From Mesostigma viride (lineage: Eukaryota > Streptophyta > Mesostigmatophyceae > Mesostigmatales > Mesostigmataceae): a stretch of 64,000 nucleotides of DNA. A program made the position numbers and the translations under genes. Under the pieces are notes generated by a model. The model saw nothing but the letters and a program-made list of their open reading frames with translations, ran no database searches and was not told the DNA's origin. Where the stretch lies: NCBI GenBank assembly GCA_009746045.1, contig RPFO01000213.1:12100563-12164562 (forward strand), read 5' to 3'. This document shows positions 24,506 through 36,000 of the stretch, in pieces (the first letter of the stretch is position 1; each line of letters begins with the position of its first letter).

Positions 24506-25508
24506 CGAATTTAATTTAATTTTTTTATCCTTGCGAGCCATCTGCCTCGATACTACTGACAATTGACAAACCAGGAGGCTGCGCCCGGGTGTGAACCCAT
24601 CTCGTCTAGGGTAGCACATGTTCATGCCTAGTGTTACGGCCCTAACCCGTGTTTGGGCGTAACAATTCCTAAACTAAATTAGTTTGGTCTGTCGAAAGTC
24701 ATTTTAATATTGTTTGAGACTTTCGATAGTTATTATGTTAGATTCGGGGACTTGGCCGAGTTATTCCATCAGTCGGCCCAGGTACCCGTGGCTTTACCTT
24801 TGGTTTGGTGTGTTTACTGGTCTGCACCTGGGACTACCAGGTACCGGCCGGGTGCCAGACTGGCGGATACCATGCGTAAATCTACGGCTAATATTGCGTT
24901 GGGGTTGCAACGCTAGAGGTCCGGCCCACAGCTGGCCCGCTGCATGGTGTCGTACAGCCTAGGACAAATGTTGTTGTAGGTGGCAATGGCTTCCGCATCT
25001 TTGGTTTGGAATGAAATCGACTTGAGTAAAACTCGTCTGCCAAACCAGGGGTCACATCTGGGCTGCACTAATGCCCTTTGTGCAGCCAATGTATAAATGC
25101 ATAATTTATGTAGTTGTGCATTCAGGGCCTAGCTAGTAATTCCGCGTACTAGCTAGAATTAGGCTACATTTCCGTAGTCCTGGCGGATAGCAGATTCCGG
25201 GTCCAATCTGACAGGCGTAACCCACGCTAGACTAGGATCTTTCGGAGTCGCTGGTGCGGCTCGTAACACCTAGCGTATCACGGAAAGTCCATGGATGGCG
25301 GCCCAGCCGTGCACGGCCTGGGGCACGCCATGTGAGGACAAAACGCCCGCCCTGTGCAGGCTCAGTTGGTGCCAGCTACTAGTCTGTCTGATGTGTCTAC
25401 GTGATCAGACTGTGCGGGCCAGCCGGCCAGGTGCCCGGCTAGGCGGCCCAGGTGCCTGTGCCTAAGAATGTGGGGAACATATGGCAAATCAGCGTACAAA
25501 TTAATGGA
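24506..25508. other. No gene recognised
   Basis: AT-rich then mixed sequence with short frames only. ACTTTCGA-type words near 24696-24725 form a weak inverted pair. I see no RNA gene or domain. Confidence 0.4.
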
Positions 25509-25919
25509 ACATACCTCCGTGGGGAGGATATGTAACACATAGGCCTGAAAAGGGGCATATCCAGTTTTAATTTCATTCTAGGCGACAACCTGCAGGTGGT
25601 GGGTGTAAACTGCCACCTACTCGGGCCGGTGCACAACGTTGAGGTGCACCTGCACCACCATGTATTCCAGCAGCTCTGCAAAGTTGCGGACATGGAAGAG
25701 GATCATGGCTAAGCAATGGCTCGGGCATGATGGCGTCTCAGCAGAGAGCAGCTCTCTGCATGGGCAAAGCATGCATGGCTGACTCGTGGCGCCGGGGTAC
25801 GTGCAGTAAGGCTGCCCCATGGTCCAGAGCCCACAGATAGGCTTGGAACACATTTAGAGGCGCTGGTTTGAGATAATATGAAGGCCTCTCCCGGAGCCTG
25901 GAGGGTTTTAGTAGGGGCA
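25509..25919. repeat. Dispersed repeat family, copy 2
   Basis: Same orientation as copy 1 and about 85-90% similar by eye, from ACATACCTCCGTGGGGAGGA through GGCTTGGAACACATTTAGAG to TAGGGGCAT. The repeat is interrupted at its right edge by the (TTAA)n tract and then resumes with TAGGGGCATACCCAG at about 26010, so the tract lies within the family end. Confidence 0.8.
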
Positions 25920-26009
25920 TTAATTAATTAATTAATTAATTAATTAATTAATTAATTAATTAATTAATTAATTAATTAATTAATTAATTAAACGTAACAG
26001 CGTTACGTT
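25919..26009. repeat. (TTAA)n tract and AACGTAAC/GTTACGTT palindrome
   Basis: About 18 TTAA units run to about 25991, followed by AACGTAACAGCGTTACGTT, an 8 bp-arm perfect palindrome around AGC. The whole is bracketed by TAGGGGCAT on both sides, as if a short element inserted into the dispersed repeat with duplication of that word. Confidence 0.85.
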
Positions 26010-26189
26010 TAGGGGCATACCCAGATTGGTTGTCTTCTTGACCCGTGTACAAATCCTCATTGCTAATGGCGGCAAATTAAATTAAGGGGATATTAAGTGC
26101 ATGCCTTGCGCAGCATCTTGGTGACGTTGCCGTCGAGTCGTTTCTCAATTAAGCTCAGTCCTGCGTCAGCGTCCATGTCTTGGCGCCGT

Positions 26190-27300
26190 AGGTCTGGATG
26201 ACCGAGGATTGTCAGAATGACGACCTCTTAGCACAGGAACGCAAGCTTCTTGGGCCCTTAGGGCCCATCCCCGCCGACGGCCTGTCCAGAGGCGTTCTTC
26301 GCCAGGCCAGACCTCAACCACCGCCTCGCTATCATGTGCAGCTTCTTCCAGCTACTCTATTATGGACAACAGCCCAGCCTGCGCAGCCGACAGCCACATC
26401 GGCCCCCTCCCTCTGCAAGGATGACATCCGAGCAGTGATGGAGGAGCACGTGACCTGGCCGTACGTTGGCCGAGAAGCTGACCTCGCTGAACACGACGCT
26501 CAACACGGTGGAGGCCCGGGTCTCCAATGTGGAAACCAAGGTCGTCCACAAGCTCCAACCCCAGACGTTCACAGCGCTGCATGGCACCGCGGCGCAGGCA
26601 TCTGAGACGCACGCTGCACTTGTCTCTCGCCTAAACCAGGTGGAGGGCAAGTGCGGCGTGCTCATGAAGAAGCTTGAAGCCATCACCCGGCCCACACCGA
26701 GGCCCTCAGTGGCCTCACCGGCAGGTCCCAGAGATAGCGGAGCAGACGTCCACCATCGCATCCCAGCCACCCCGGCAGGATGCTGGCGACCACCTGCCCC
26801 TCTCCTATATGCGGACCTACTGCGGACAGCGACCGCCTCAACCACCGACGCCATCGCTACGAAACTCCACCGGGAGCTTGAAGACCTTCGCCAGGCACAA
26901 CAACGGGAGCCAGTACCGACCGCGCCCGCCGCGACTGCCGGGTGGTGCTGCGTCGCTTCCCCCAGAAGCCAGATGAGACGTCGACCACCCTTGCCGACGA
27001 GCTTAAGGACCAGCTCCTTACCCTCATGGGCCTGGTAGGTGAGGTAGAGCTGTGTGGGTGCCAGTGACCGCCTTCCCCGGCCACTCACGGGACAAGGCGG
27101 CTCCCCTACCAGTCGATCCTGCCCACCTTCCCCTCCCGTGAGGACAAGCAGCGGTTCCTTTCTCGTCGCAAGAGGTTCCACGACCTCACCTGGACGCTGG
27201 ACGACGACCTGACCCCCGCCCAGCAGCAGCGACGCGACCTGTGGCCGGAATACCTCCGCGCCACAAGCAGAACCCCCAGAGGCCCAAGGTGAACAGTCTG
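26190..27300 (+). pseudogene. LINE ORF1-like remnant with coiled coil
   Basis: The frame at 26466-27038 begins MAEKLTSLNTTLNTVEARVS, a coiled-coil-type heptad region. A shifted frame then gives VVLRRFPQKPDETSTTLADE and LLTLMGLVGEVELCG. A third frame gives SREDKQRFLSRRKRFHDLTW and DDDLTPAQQQRRDLWPEY. The order (coiled coil, RRM-like core, basic C-terminus) resembles LINE ORF1p, a nucleic-acid chaperone of the retrotransposon RNP. At least two frameshifts disable it. A longer minus-strand frame over the same bases is a shadow. Confidence 0.6.
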
Positions 27301-27753
27301 GAGGTGCGGGGCCCTGATGATCAACCGGCCACAAGATGTGGACGCCCCCTGCGGGCTAGAATAGCTTGCATAATAGCCCTAGCTTGTATTCATTGGTAGC
27401 CACTGCCGCCATGGCAGCCATGCCTAGTAGAATGTTTGCCTATAGCTGTGCCATACCCAGCCATGTGCGCACCGCCAACACACGGTACACCACTGACCAG
27501 CCATAGCCTTTATAGCTTACTCCTTGTACAGCCATGCTACGTCCTGGCTATGCTCAGATTACTTGCCCACGCTCCTTGTTATAGGATATGCTCACATGGC
27601 CTCTGGGTCTGCCATGGGTCTTATTGCACCCACAGATCTTGCAGGATCGTTTACCGGGTCCGATTGCAGCTGTGGCATGTCTCTGGCATGAAGGAGAAAG
27701 GGGGTCTCTGCCCTTTCTTCCTGTTGTGCACACACAGGGATTAATTTAGGTGC
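27301..27753. other. No gene recognised
   Basis: Intergenic sequence rich in AGCCAT/ATAGC words (about 27380-27620) that look like decayed short repeats. No coding signal. Confidence 0.4.
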
Positions 27754-28001
27754 ACTAGGAACTCGGGGGTGGTAAAAAAGTGGTAAAAGTGGTAAAAGTG
27801 GGTGGCAAAAGTGGTAAAAACAACTTTTAACCACTTTTAACCACTTTTAACCACTTTTAACCACTTTTTACCACTTTTTACCACTTTTTACCACTTTTTA
27901 CCACTTTTTACCACTTTTTACCACTTTTTACCACTTTTTACCACTTTTACCACCCACTTTTATCACTTTTACCACTTTTTCATCACCCCCGAGTTCCTAG
28001 T
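27754..28001. mobile_element. 248 bp non-autonomous inverted-repeat element (MITE-like)
   Basis: The ends are inverted repeats: ACTAGGAACTCGGGGGTG at the left, and the right end reads the same on the other strand with near identity over about 30 bp. Both ends are flanked by GTGC (27750-27753 and 28002-28005), a likely 4 bp target-site duplication. The middle is a tandem array of 10 bp units CCACTTTTTA/CCACTTTTAA, so the whole could fold into a long hairpin. No open frame. The superfamily is not assigned. Confidence 0.75.
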
Positions 28002-28186
28002 GTGCTCCGTGACTCCCCAACGGGAGCACGAAAAATTAATTACGACCTGGAAGAGGTCGCGCTTGACGATCCGGGGTAGGGCGGGGTTGCTCCATGCACC
28101 AGCGGCGGTGGTCATGGAGTTGAGCCCACTGACGCAATGCCTATCCGGGTCATCAAGTCGTCCTCGCAGTCGGAAAGCCAACTGCC

Positions 28187-28210
28187 TACTAATTAATTAA
28201 TTAATTAATA
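28187..28210. repeat. Short (TTAA)n tract
   Basis: A TTAATTAATTAA run between the inverted-repeat element and the LINE remnant, similar in composition to the longer tract at 25919. Confidence 0.8.
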
Positions 28211-28433
28211 AGCACGTGACTGCGTCACGTGGGTGCCAATACAGAGTAAAGGAACCTTCAACCCTAGATACACAGCGAGAAGGGGGGAGGGCGCCCTAGC
28301 TTCTCTCACTGCCGCAGGTGGGCAGGCCACAGAGCGCTCTCTCCACGGCATGGTGCCGAGGCGCAACACTGTGGGTGCAATACAACCAGTGCAATACCAT
28401 AGGTAGGCTGACGCATAGCTTATAGCCAACTGC

Positions 28434-29700
28434 CTATAGCAACTTGCAGCGGCCAGAAGTAGGGTAATTGACCTCGGTGTTGTCCAAGAGGCGGAGTGGG
28501 GGCGGGGCCCCTGCCAGACCGAGGGCCAGGGCCTCCGTTTTGGGGCTGATTTCTAGACCAACAGCCCGAGCCTTGAGCGCCAGGAAGTCCAGCCAAAGTT
28601 GTGCAGACTCTGGCTTCGCAATGCCGATATTATTATAGTGAGCGTGATATTGTCGGCATAAATGAGGCCAGCTAGCATAAATTCTGCTTGTTGGTCCGGC
28701 CCCCTTCCCCAAGCTTGTTCGTGATCAATAGGCCAGCTGTGCGAGGCCAGCAAGCAGAGCAAAGCGCAATGGGCATGCACGTGCCTGGCGCATAACATAA
28801 TCCACTACAGTATTAATAAACATGCAGGTACAGCGATAGGACGCAACCCTGCCAGACGCTGGTCTGCAGTGGACATGACGGGGTAAAGCCGTGTTGAGTG
28901 CGCACCGAGGTGGTAGACCCCTCATACAGTGTGCGGATGACAGTAATCAGGGGAGTGGGGACGCAAGCGCGAGCAAGGGCAGCCCATAGAGCGTCCCAGA
29001 GGACAGAATCAAAAGCCTCGATGAAGTCGACGAAGATCTGGATGGCGGGAAACTCACCAGGTTGCAGGAGCGTGACTTCCTCTCGAAGAGACGGCGCGCG
29101 ACAAATATGGCCATGACGGTGTTGCGCTCAGGGCGAAAGCCCATTTTACTCTCCCAAAGGTGACGGTCGAGAGCAGAACGAAGGTGGTTGAGGATCATGC
29201 GCACGAACTTAACGTGAGTGCGGCTCTCTGGATGCGCACTCCTCGGTAGTTGCATGGTGGGGTCCTCAGGGGAACCTTTGTTTTTGTATACAGCATAATA
29301 CACGTAGCTGTGCTGCCACCGACTCAGGAATCGGTGGCGCGTCAGCCGCAAGCAGGATCCGGCTGCAGACGCCCAAGCAGGAACCCCGTGAGCGCTGTCC
29401 GTTTAAAATCACCGGGGCGGGGAGCTGATCAGGTCCTACGGCGGCGTAGAAGCGGAGTTGCTTGGCGGCGGTGCGCATCTCGGTCTTGGTGAACGGTGGT
29501 ACTTCATCGGGGTCGGCCAGGGGTTCCGTCAGGGGCGGGTAGATGTAGTCCTGCTCAGCGGCGGGCGGCGTGGGCGGCGCAGGTACGCCCGCCGCATCTG
29601 GGCGCCAGGCGGACCTACCCCAAAGTCCGTGTGAACCATGCAAGTTACCCACTACTAGTGTGTTGTCTGCTACATAGACTGACTTCATCCATTCCATCAT
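28434..29700 (-). pseudogene. LINE reverse-transcriptase remnant
   Basis: Read leftward, consecutive broken frames show RT landmarks in the right order. PFTKTEMRTAAKQLRFYAAV leads to GPDQLPAPVI (finger). Then come SRTHVKFVRMILNHLRSALD and ESKMGFRPERNTV, FVDFIEAFDSVLWDALW (motif A, 29003-29035), QGCVLSLYL and LIYADNITLT (motif C, about 28646-28670). The catalytic YADD is YADN here, and frameshifts separate the blocks, so the copy is dead. It is on the opposite strand from the LINE at 22408, and the two overlap little in protein region. Confidence 0.8.
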
Positions 29701-30019
29701 GTTGTCTTACTTAATGTCTTCCGCTGGATAGACCGTTCGCCACTCCCACCATCCACCCTATCCCCCACGCAATGAAGATTCATGCCCATATGTGGTACGC
29801 AGTACATTGCTTCCAACTTGAGGTTGAAATAACAATTCGTAACCATGCAGTCACGAGCTTGAATGCAATGGATTTGCACACAATTATGCCATTCCTAATG
29901 AAATGCATGGGTCCTGCATGCATTATGCAGGCCAGCTCGAATTCAATGGGACAAAACAAACTGCTCTAATCTCCATGTATCAAACGCTGGCCTATTTTCC
30001 AAGGCGGCATCTGTGTTTT

Positions 30020-30024
30020 TTACA
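30020..30024 (-). terminator. Poly(A) signal TGTAA of NOL10
   Basis: On the minus strand TGTAA lies 35 nt beyond the NOL10 stop codon (30059-30061). TGTAA is the established nuclear poly(A) signal of green algae. Placement is close, so the 3' UTR would be short. Confidence 0.5.
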
Positions 30025-30058
30025 AAGCAATACAGTCTTTCAAATGAATGTAACATAA

Positions 30059-33000
30059 TTATTTTCCTCTTGCCCTGCCACCAGGGCCACCCCTTCCTCT
30101 CCCTCGTCCCCCACCCCCACCCCCACGCCCCCCACCTCCTCGCCCTCCCCCTCCTCGTCCTCCCCGGCCACCCCCACCCCTTCCCCTCCCTCGTCCCCCA
30201 AACCCACCACGCCCTTCCCTCTCCCCAGGGAGGTTGAGTGGCCCCGTGCTCCGCCTCATCCTCTTATCCCCCCCACGCCGCCTGTCCCCGCCCTCATCGC
30301 CACTGTCATCGTCATATCCGCCCCGCCCTGGCTTGCTCGAAGATGAGGGGACGAAAGAAAACTCGCGTGCACCACCCACGCGGCGAGATGCCCCCCCCGC
30401 GGCCCCATCCTCTTGTTCTGCCAGCATCCGCTCCTCCAGGGACAGCGCGTTGCGGGCGGCCAGGGACTTGTCCTCTCGGAAAGCGGCCGCGTGCTCCTCG
30501 CCGCGCACCTCGTACAGCCTGGCGGTGGGGGGTAGGTGGGGTGACGGGGATGGGGGGCAACCAGGCAAGCACTTGCACAAGGGGGAACTTAGGAATCGCA
30601 AGCATGCAGCGTGGGATAATCCTAGAAGGCATGCAGACCCTTCATTAGGCAGATGTGTAATCAATACATGCCGCACGAGTGGTGTAGAGACAAGCACAAG
30701 TTGTTACATAAATTAGCTCAGGCACGTGGGATGAAAGCAGGCACGCAAGACCCCCTTGAACCTGCCCAACGGAACATTGCGTAGCTTCTAACCCGATAAA
30801 CGTTGTCAGCAACTACTGGATATTGATGAGACACAGGGCACACTAGCCTGGGGATGCCTTGCGATTAGTACCTGCTGAGCAGCACGGACGCCAAGCACAG
30901 CAATGAGGACCAATAGCAACCAGACACACCACACCCGCACATTAACAGCAACCCAGCCACCCACCTGGGCCCGCTAGACCGTTTCTTCGTCTTCTCCTTG
31001 GCCACCTTTGGCCGACGCCGATCGCCCCTCTCGCTCTCATCACTGTCATCAGCATCCTCATAGGGGCTGTCATCGCCACCCCCCTCTTCGTCCTCATCAC
31101 CATCCTCCTCGTCACTCGCGGCCTCAAAGTGCTCCGCGATGAGGCTCGCCTTGAGCTTCTTCTGTTGCTCCGAGACGCCGCTCGAGTGGAGCAGCTTGAA
31201 CTCGTCCGACTCAGGGTCGATCTCAAAGTCCTGCAGTGGGTACGAGGGTGATAGGTTGGGGAGGGTACACGATGCAGGGTTTAGGGTATGCAATGTAGGG
31301 GTTGATCTCAAAGTCCTGCAGCGGGTAAGAGGGTGAGGTTGGGGAGGGTACACGATGCAGGGTTTAGGGTATGCAATGTAGGGGCTGATCTCAAAGTCCT
31401 GGAGTGTGTGGACAGGTTCCGGGTTCAGTAGGGCCTCGTAGGGTTCATCATTAAGGGGTGCTGATCTGCAAGTCCTGGTATGTGTAGACGGGATTAACGG
31501 TTCAGCAGGGTTAGGTGAAGGGGTCGATCAAAGTCCTGCGTTTTGGGTGGAGAGTGACGGGTTTGGATTGGTGGGGGCCAACGGTGTATGGTGTAGGGTT
31601 TAGGGTTTGCAAGGTATGGATCAATCCCAAAGTCCTGAATGTAGGGTGTAGGGTGTAAAAAATAGGGTGAAATAGGAAGGGATCAATCGCAAAGTCCTGC
31701 GGCGGGTGAAGGAATTATCGGTGTAGATGACGGGTATAAGGTGTAGGGTTTAGTATTAGTGATGAAGGGGTGGATCTCAATGACTTGGAGTAGATTTTGC
31801 CTTATCACTTGACAATGGCAGCACTCCACACCTTGTTGGTGAACAGGAAGCGATACCTCGTCAGGCAAAACAAACGCTAGCACCAGGCATACCCTGAATG
31901 ATGCAAGGCCATGCCAGCTTCCCCCACCTCGTTGGTGAGCACGCAGCCGAAGCAGTATCCTACCTTGGCAATGCTGCAAGTCAGGCAACGGTTCGCGTTC
32001 CTCACCTTGTTCATGAACCTGGAACCTGACTCCATGACGTGCAATCAAACATCTGTGCTAGCGATGACATCATGATGCTGTAAGTCAAATCATGCACCCG
32101 CCGCCCACCTTGTTGGTGAACATGGAGCCAAAGCGCGGGTCGTGCAGCATGCGCTGCGCCACGTCCTTCGCCTTCTCCGTCTTCTTGTCGCCGCCTTGCT
32201 TCGTCTCCAGGTCAAGGAACTTGGCGGCCACCTCCTTGTTGACCTTGGGCAGGCGCTTCTTGACCTGCCAGGGGGGGGGAGGCAGGGAAGATGAGTCAGC
32301 AAGGTGATGCGGTGATGAGTCAGCAGCCCACAGTGGATTCGCTCATTAACAGATCAGCCTTAAAAAAGTCAAGTCGCGGTCCGAATCGGACGCCTGCTCG
32401 CACTGCAGGCGTGGTATGATCAATCCAAGCTTTTGATATCTCGACGAATCAATCCTATTAAAACAGCCTCAACAGAAAGGAAAATGAATATGCGGAATAG
32501 GCCAGCTAGGCCTGGCTGCGAGAGGGATCAAACAAGTTAGCCATCGCTGCCTACTCCCAGAAAAGCGGAGTCTGCACAATCAGTGGCAAAGTGGCTTTCC
32601 ATAAACACAAGATCCCTTCTAAAATGGTGAGAAGATCCTCTTGCTGCGGTGCAGAGGGAGCCCTTTCCCTCCCTTCTAAAATGGTGAGAAGATCCTCTTG
32701 CTGCGGTGCAGAGGGAGCCCTTTCCCTCCCTTCTAAAATGGTGAGAAGATCCTCTTGCTGCGGTGCAGAGACAACCCTTTCCCTCCCTTCTAAAATGGTG
32801 AGAAGATCCTCTTGCTGCGGTGCAGAGACAACCCTTTCCCTCCCTTCTAAAATGGTGAGAAGATCCTCTTGCTGCGGTGCAGAGACAACCCTTTCCCTCC
32901 CTTCTAAAATGGTGAGAACATCCTCTTGCTGCGGTGCAGAGACAACCCTTTCCCTCCCTTCTAAAATGGTGAGAAGATCCTCTTGCTGCGGTGCAGAGGG

Positions 33001-36000
33001 AGCCCTTTCCCTCCCTTCTAAAATGGTGAGAACATCCTCTTGCTGCGGTGCAGAGACAACCCTTTCCCTCCCTTCTAAAATGGTGAGAAGATCCTCTTGC
33101 TGCGGTGCAGAGACAACCCTTTCCCTCCCTTCTAAAATGGTGAGAACATCCTCTTGCTGCGGTGCAGAGACAACCCTTTCCCTCCCTTCTAAAATGGTGA
33201 GAACATCCTCTTGCTGCGGTGCAGAGAGCCCTTTCCCTCCCTTCTAAAATGGTGAGAACATCCTCTTGCTGCGGTGCAGAGACAACCCTTTCCCTCCCTT
33301 CTAAAATGGTGAGAACATCCTCTTGCTGCGGTGCAGAGACAACCCTTTCCCTCCCTTCTAAAATGGTGAGAACATCCTCTTGCTGCGGTGCAGAGACAGC
33401 CCTTTCCCTCCCTTCTAAAATGGTGAGAACATCCTCTTGCTGCGGTGCAGAGACAACCCTTTCCCTCCCTTCTAAAATGGTGAGAACATCCTCTTGCTGC
33501 GGTGCAGAGACAACCCTTTCCCTCCCTTCTAAAATGGTGAGAACATCCTCTTGCTGCGGTGCAGAGACAACCCTTTCCCTCCCTTCTAAAATGGTGAGAA
33601 CATCCTCTTGCTGCGGTGCAGAGACAGCCCTTTCCCTCCCTTCTAAAATGGTGAGAACATCCTCTTGCTGCGGTGCAGAGACAGCCCTTTCCCTCCCTTC
33701 TAAAATGGTGAGAACATCCTCTTGCTGCGGTGCAGAGACAGCCCTTTCCCTCCCTTCTAAAATGGTGAGAACATCCTCTTGCTGCGGTGCAGAGACAGCC
33801 CTTTCCCTCCCTTCTAAAATGGTGAGAACATCCTCTTGCTGCGGTGCAGAGACAGCCCTTTCCCTCCCTTCTAAAATGGTGAGAACATCCTCTTGCTGCG
33901 GTGCAGAGAGCCCTTTCCCTCCCTTCTAAAATGGTGAGAACATCCTCTTGCTGCGGTGCAGAGACAACCCTTTCCCTCCCTTCTAAAATGGTGAGAACAT
34001 CCTCTTGCTGCGGTGCAGAGACAACCCTTTCCCTCCCTTCTAAAATGGTGAGAACATCCTCTTGCTGCGGTGCAGAGACAACCCTTTCCCTCCCTTCTAA
34101 AATGGTGAGAACATCCTCTTGCTGCGGTGCAGAGACAGCCCTTTCCCTCCCTTCTAAAATGGTGAGAACATCCTCTTGCTGCGGTGCAGAGACAGCCCTT
34201 TCCCTCCCTTCTAAAATGGTGAGAACATCCTCTTGCTGCGGTGCAGAGAGCCCTTTCCCTCCCTTCTAAAATGGTGAGAACATCCTCTTGCTGCGGTGCA
34301 GAGACAACCCTTTCCCTCCCTTCTAAAATGGTGAGAACATCCTCTTGCTGCGGTGCAGAGACAGCCCTTTCCCTCCCTTCTAAAATGGTGAGAACATCCT
34401 CTTGCTGCGGTGCAGAGACAGCCCTTTCCCTCCCTTCTAAAATGGTGAGAACATCCTCTTGCTGCGGTGCAGAGACAACCCTTTCCCTCCCTTCTAAAAT
34501 GGTGAGAACATCCTCTTGCTGCGGTGCAGAGACAGCCCTTTCCCTCCCTTCTAAAATGGTGAGAACATCCTCTTGCTGCGGTGCAGAGACAACCCTTTCC
34601 CTCCCTTCTAAAATGGTGAGAACATCCTCTTGCTGCGGTGCAGAGACAACCCTTTCCCTCCCTTCTAAAATGGTGAGAACATCCTCTTGCTGCGGTGCAG
34701 AGACAGCCCTTTCCCTCCCTTCTAAAATGGTGAGAACATCCTCTTGCTGCGGTGCAGAGAGCCCTTTCCCTCCCTTCTAAAATGGTGAGAACATCCTCTT
34801 GCTGCGGTGCAGAGACAACCCTTTCCCTCCCTTCTAAAATGGTGAGAACATCCTCTTGCTGCGGTGCAGAGACAGCCCTTTCCCTCCCTTCTAAAATGGT
34901 GAGAACATCCTCTTGCTGCGGTGCAGAGACAGCCCTTTCCCTCCCTTCTAAAATGGTGAGAACATCCTCTTGCTGCGGTGCAGAGACAGCCCTTTCCCTC
35001 CCTTCTAAAATGGTGAGAACATCCTCTTGCTGCGGTGCAGAGACAGCCCTTTCCCTCCCTTCTAAAATGGTGAGAACATCCTCTTGCTGCGGTGCAGAGA
35101 CAGCCCTTTCCCTCCCTTCTAAAATGGTGAGAACATCCTCTTGCTGCGGTGCAGAGACAGCCCTTTCCCTCCCTTCTAAAATGGTGAGAACATCCTCTTG
35201 CTGCGGTGCAGAGACAACCCTTTCCCTCCCTTCTAAAATGGTGAGAACATCCTCTTGCTGCGGTGCAGAGACAGCCCTTTCCCTCCCTTCTAAAATGGTG
35301 AGAACATCCTCTTGCTGCGGTGCAGAGACAGCCCTTTCCCTCCCTTCTAAAATGGTGAGAACATCCTCTTGCTGCGGTGCAGAGAGCCCTTTCCCTCCCT
35401 TCTAAAATGGTGAGAACATCCTCTTGCTGCGGTGCAGAGACAGCCCTTTCCCTCCCTTCTAAAATGGTGAGAACATCCTCTTGCTGCGGTGCAGAGACAG
35501 CCCTTTCCCTCCCTTCTAAAATGGTGAGAACATCCTCTTGCTGCGGTGCAGAGACAGCCCTTTCCCTCCCTTCTAAAATGGTGAGAACATCCTCTTGCTG
35601 CGGTGCAGAGACAGCCCTTTCCCTCCCTTCTAAAATGGTGAGAACATCCTCTTGCTGCGGTGCAGAGACAGCCCTTTCCCTCCCTTCTAAAATGGTGAGA
35701 ACATCCTCTTGCTGCGGTGCAGAGACACCCTTTCCCTCCCTTCTAAAATGGTGAGAACATCCTCTTGCTGCGGTGCAGAGACAGCCCTTTCCCTCCCTTC
35801 TAAAATGGTGAGAACATCCTCTTGCTGCGGTGCAGAGACAACCCTTTCCCTCCCTTCTAAAATGGTGAGAACATCCTCTTGCTGCGGTGCAGAGAGCCCT
35901 TTCCCTCCCTTCTAAAATGGTGAGAACATCCTCTTGCTGCGGTGCAGAGACAACCCTTTCCCTCCCTTCTAAAATGGTGAGAACATCCTCTTGCTGCGGT

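Noticed and set aside
24560-24640. Possible tRNA or tRNA-derived SINE around GGGTGTGAACCC
   Set aside because: No convincing A box, cloverleaf or proper B box (GGTTCGANNCC).
26360-27334. 324-codon minus-strand frame
   Set aside because: Shadow of the LINE ORF1-like remnant on the plus strand; Ser/Arg-rich with no motif.
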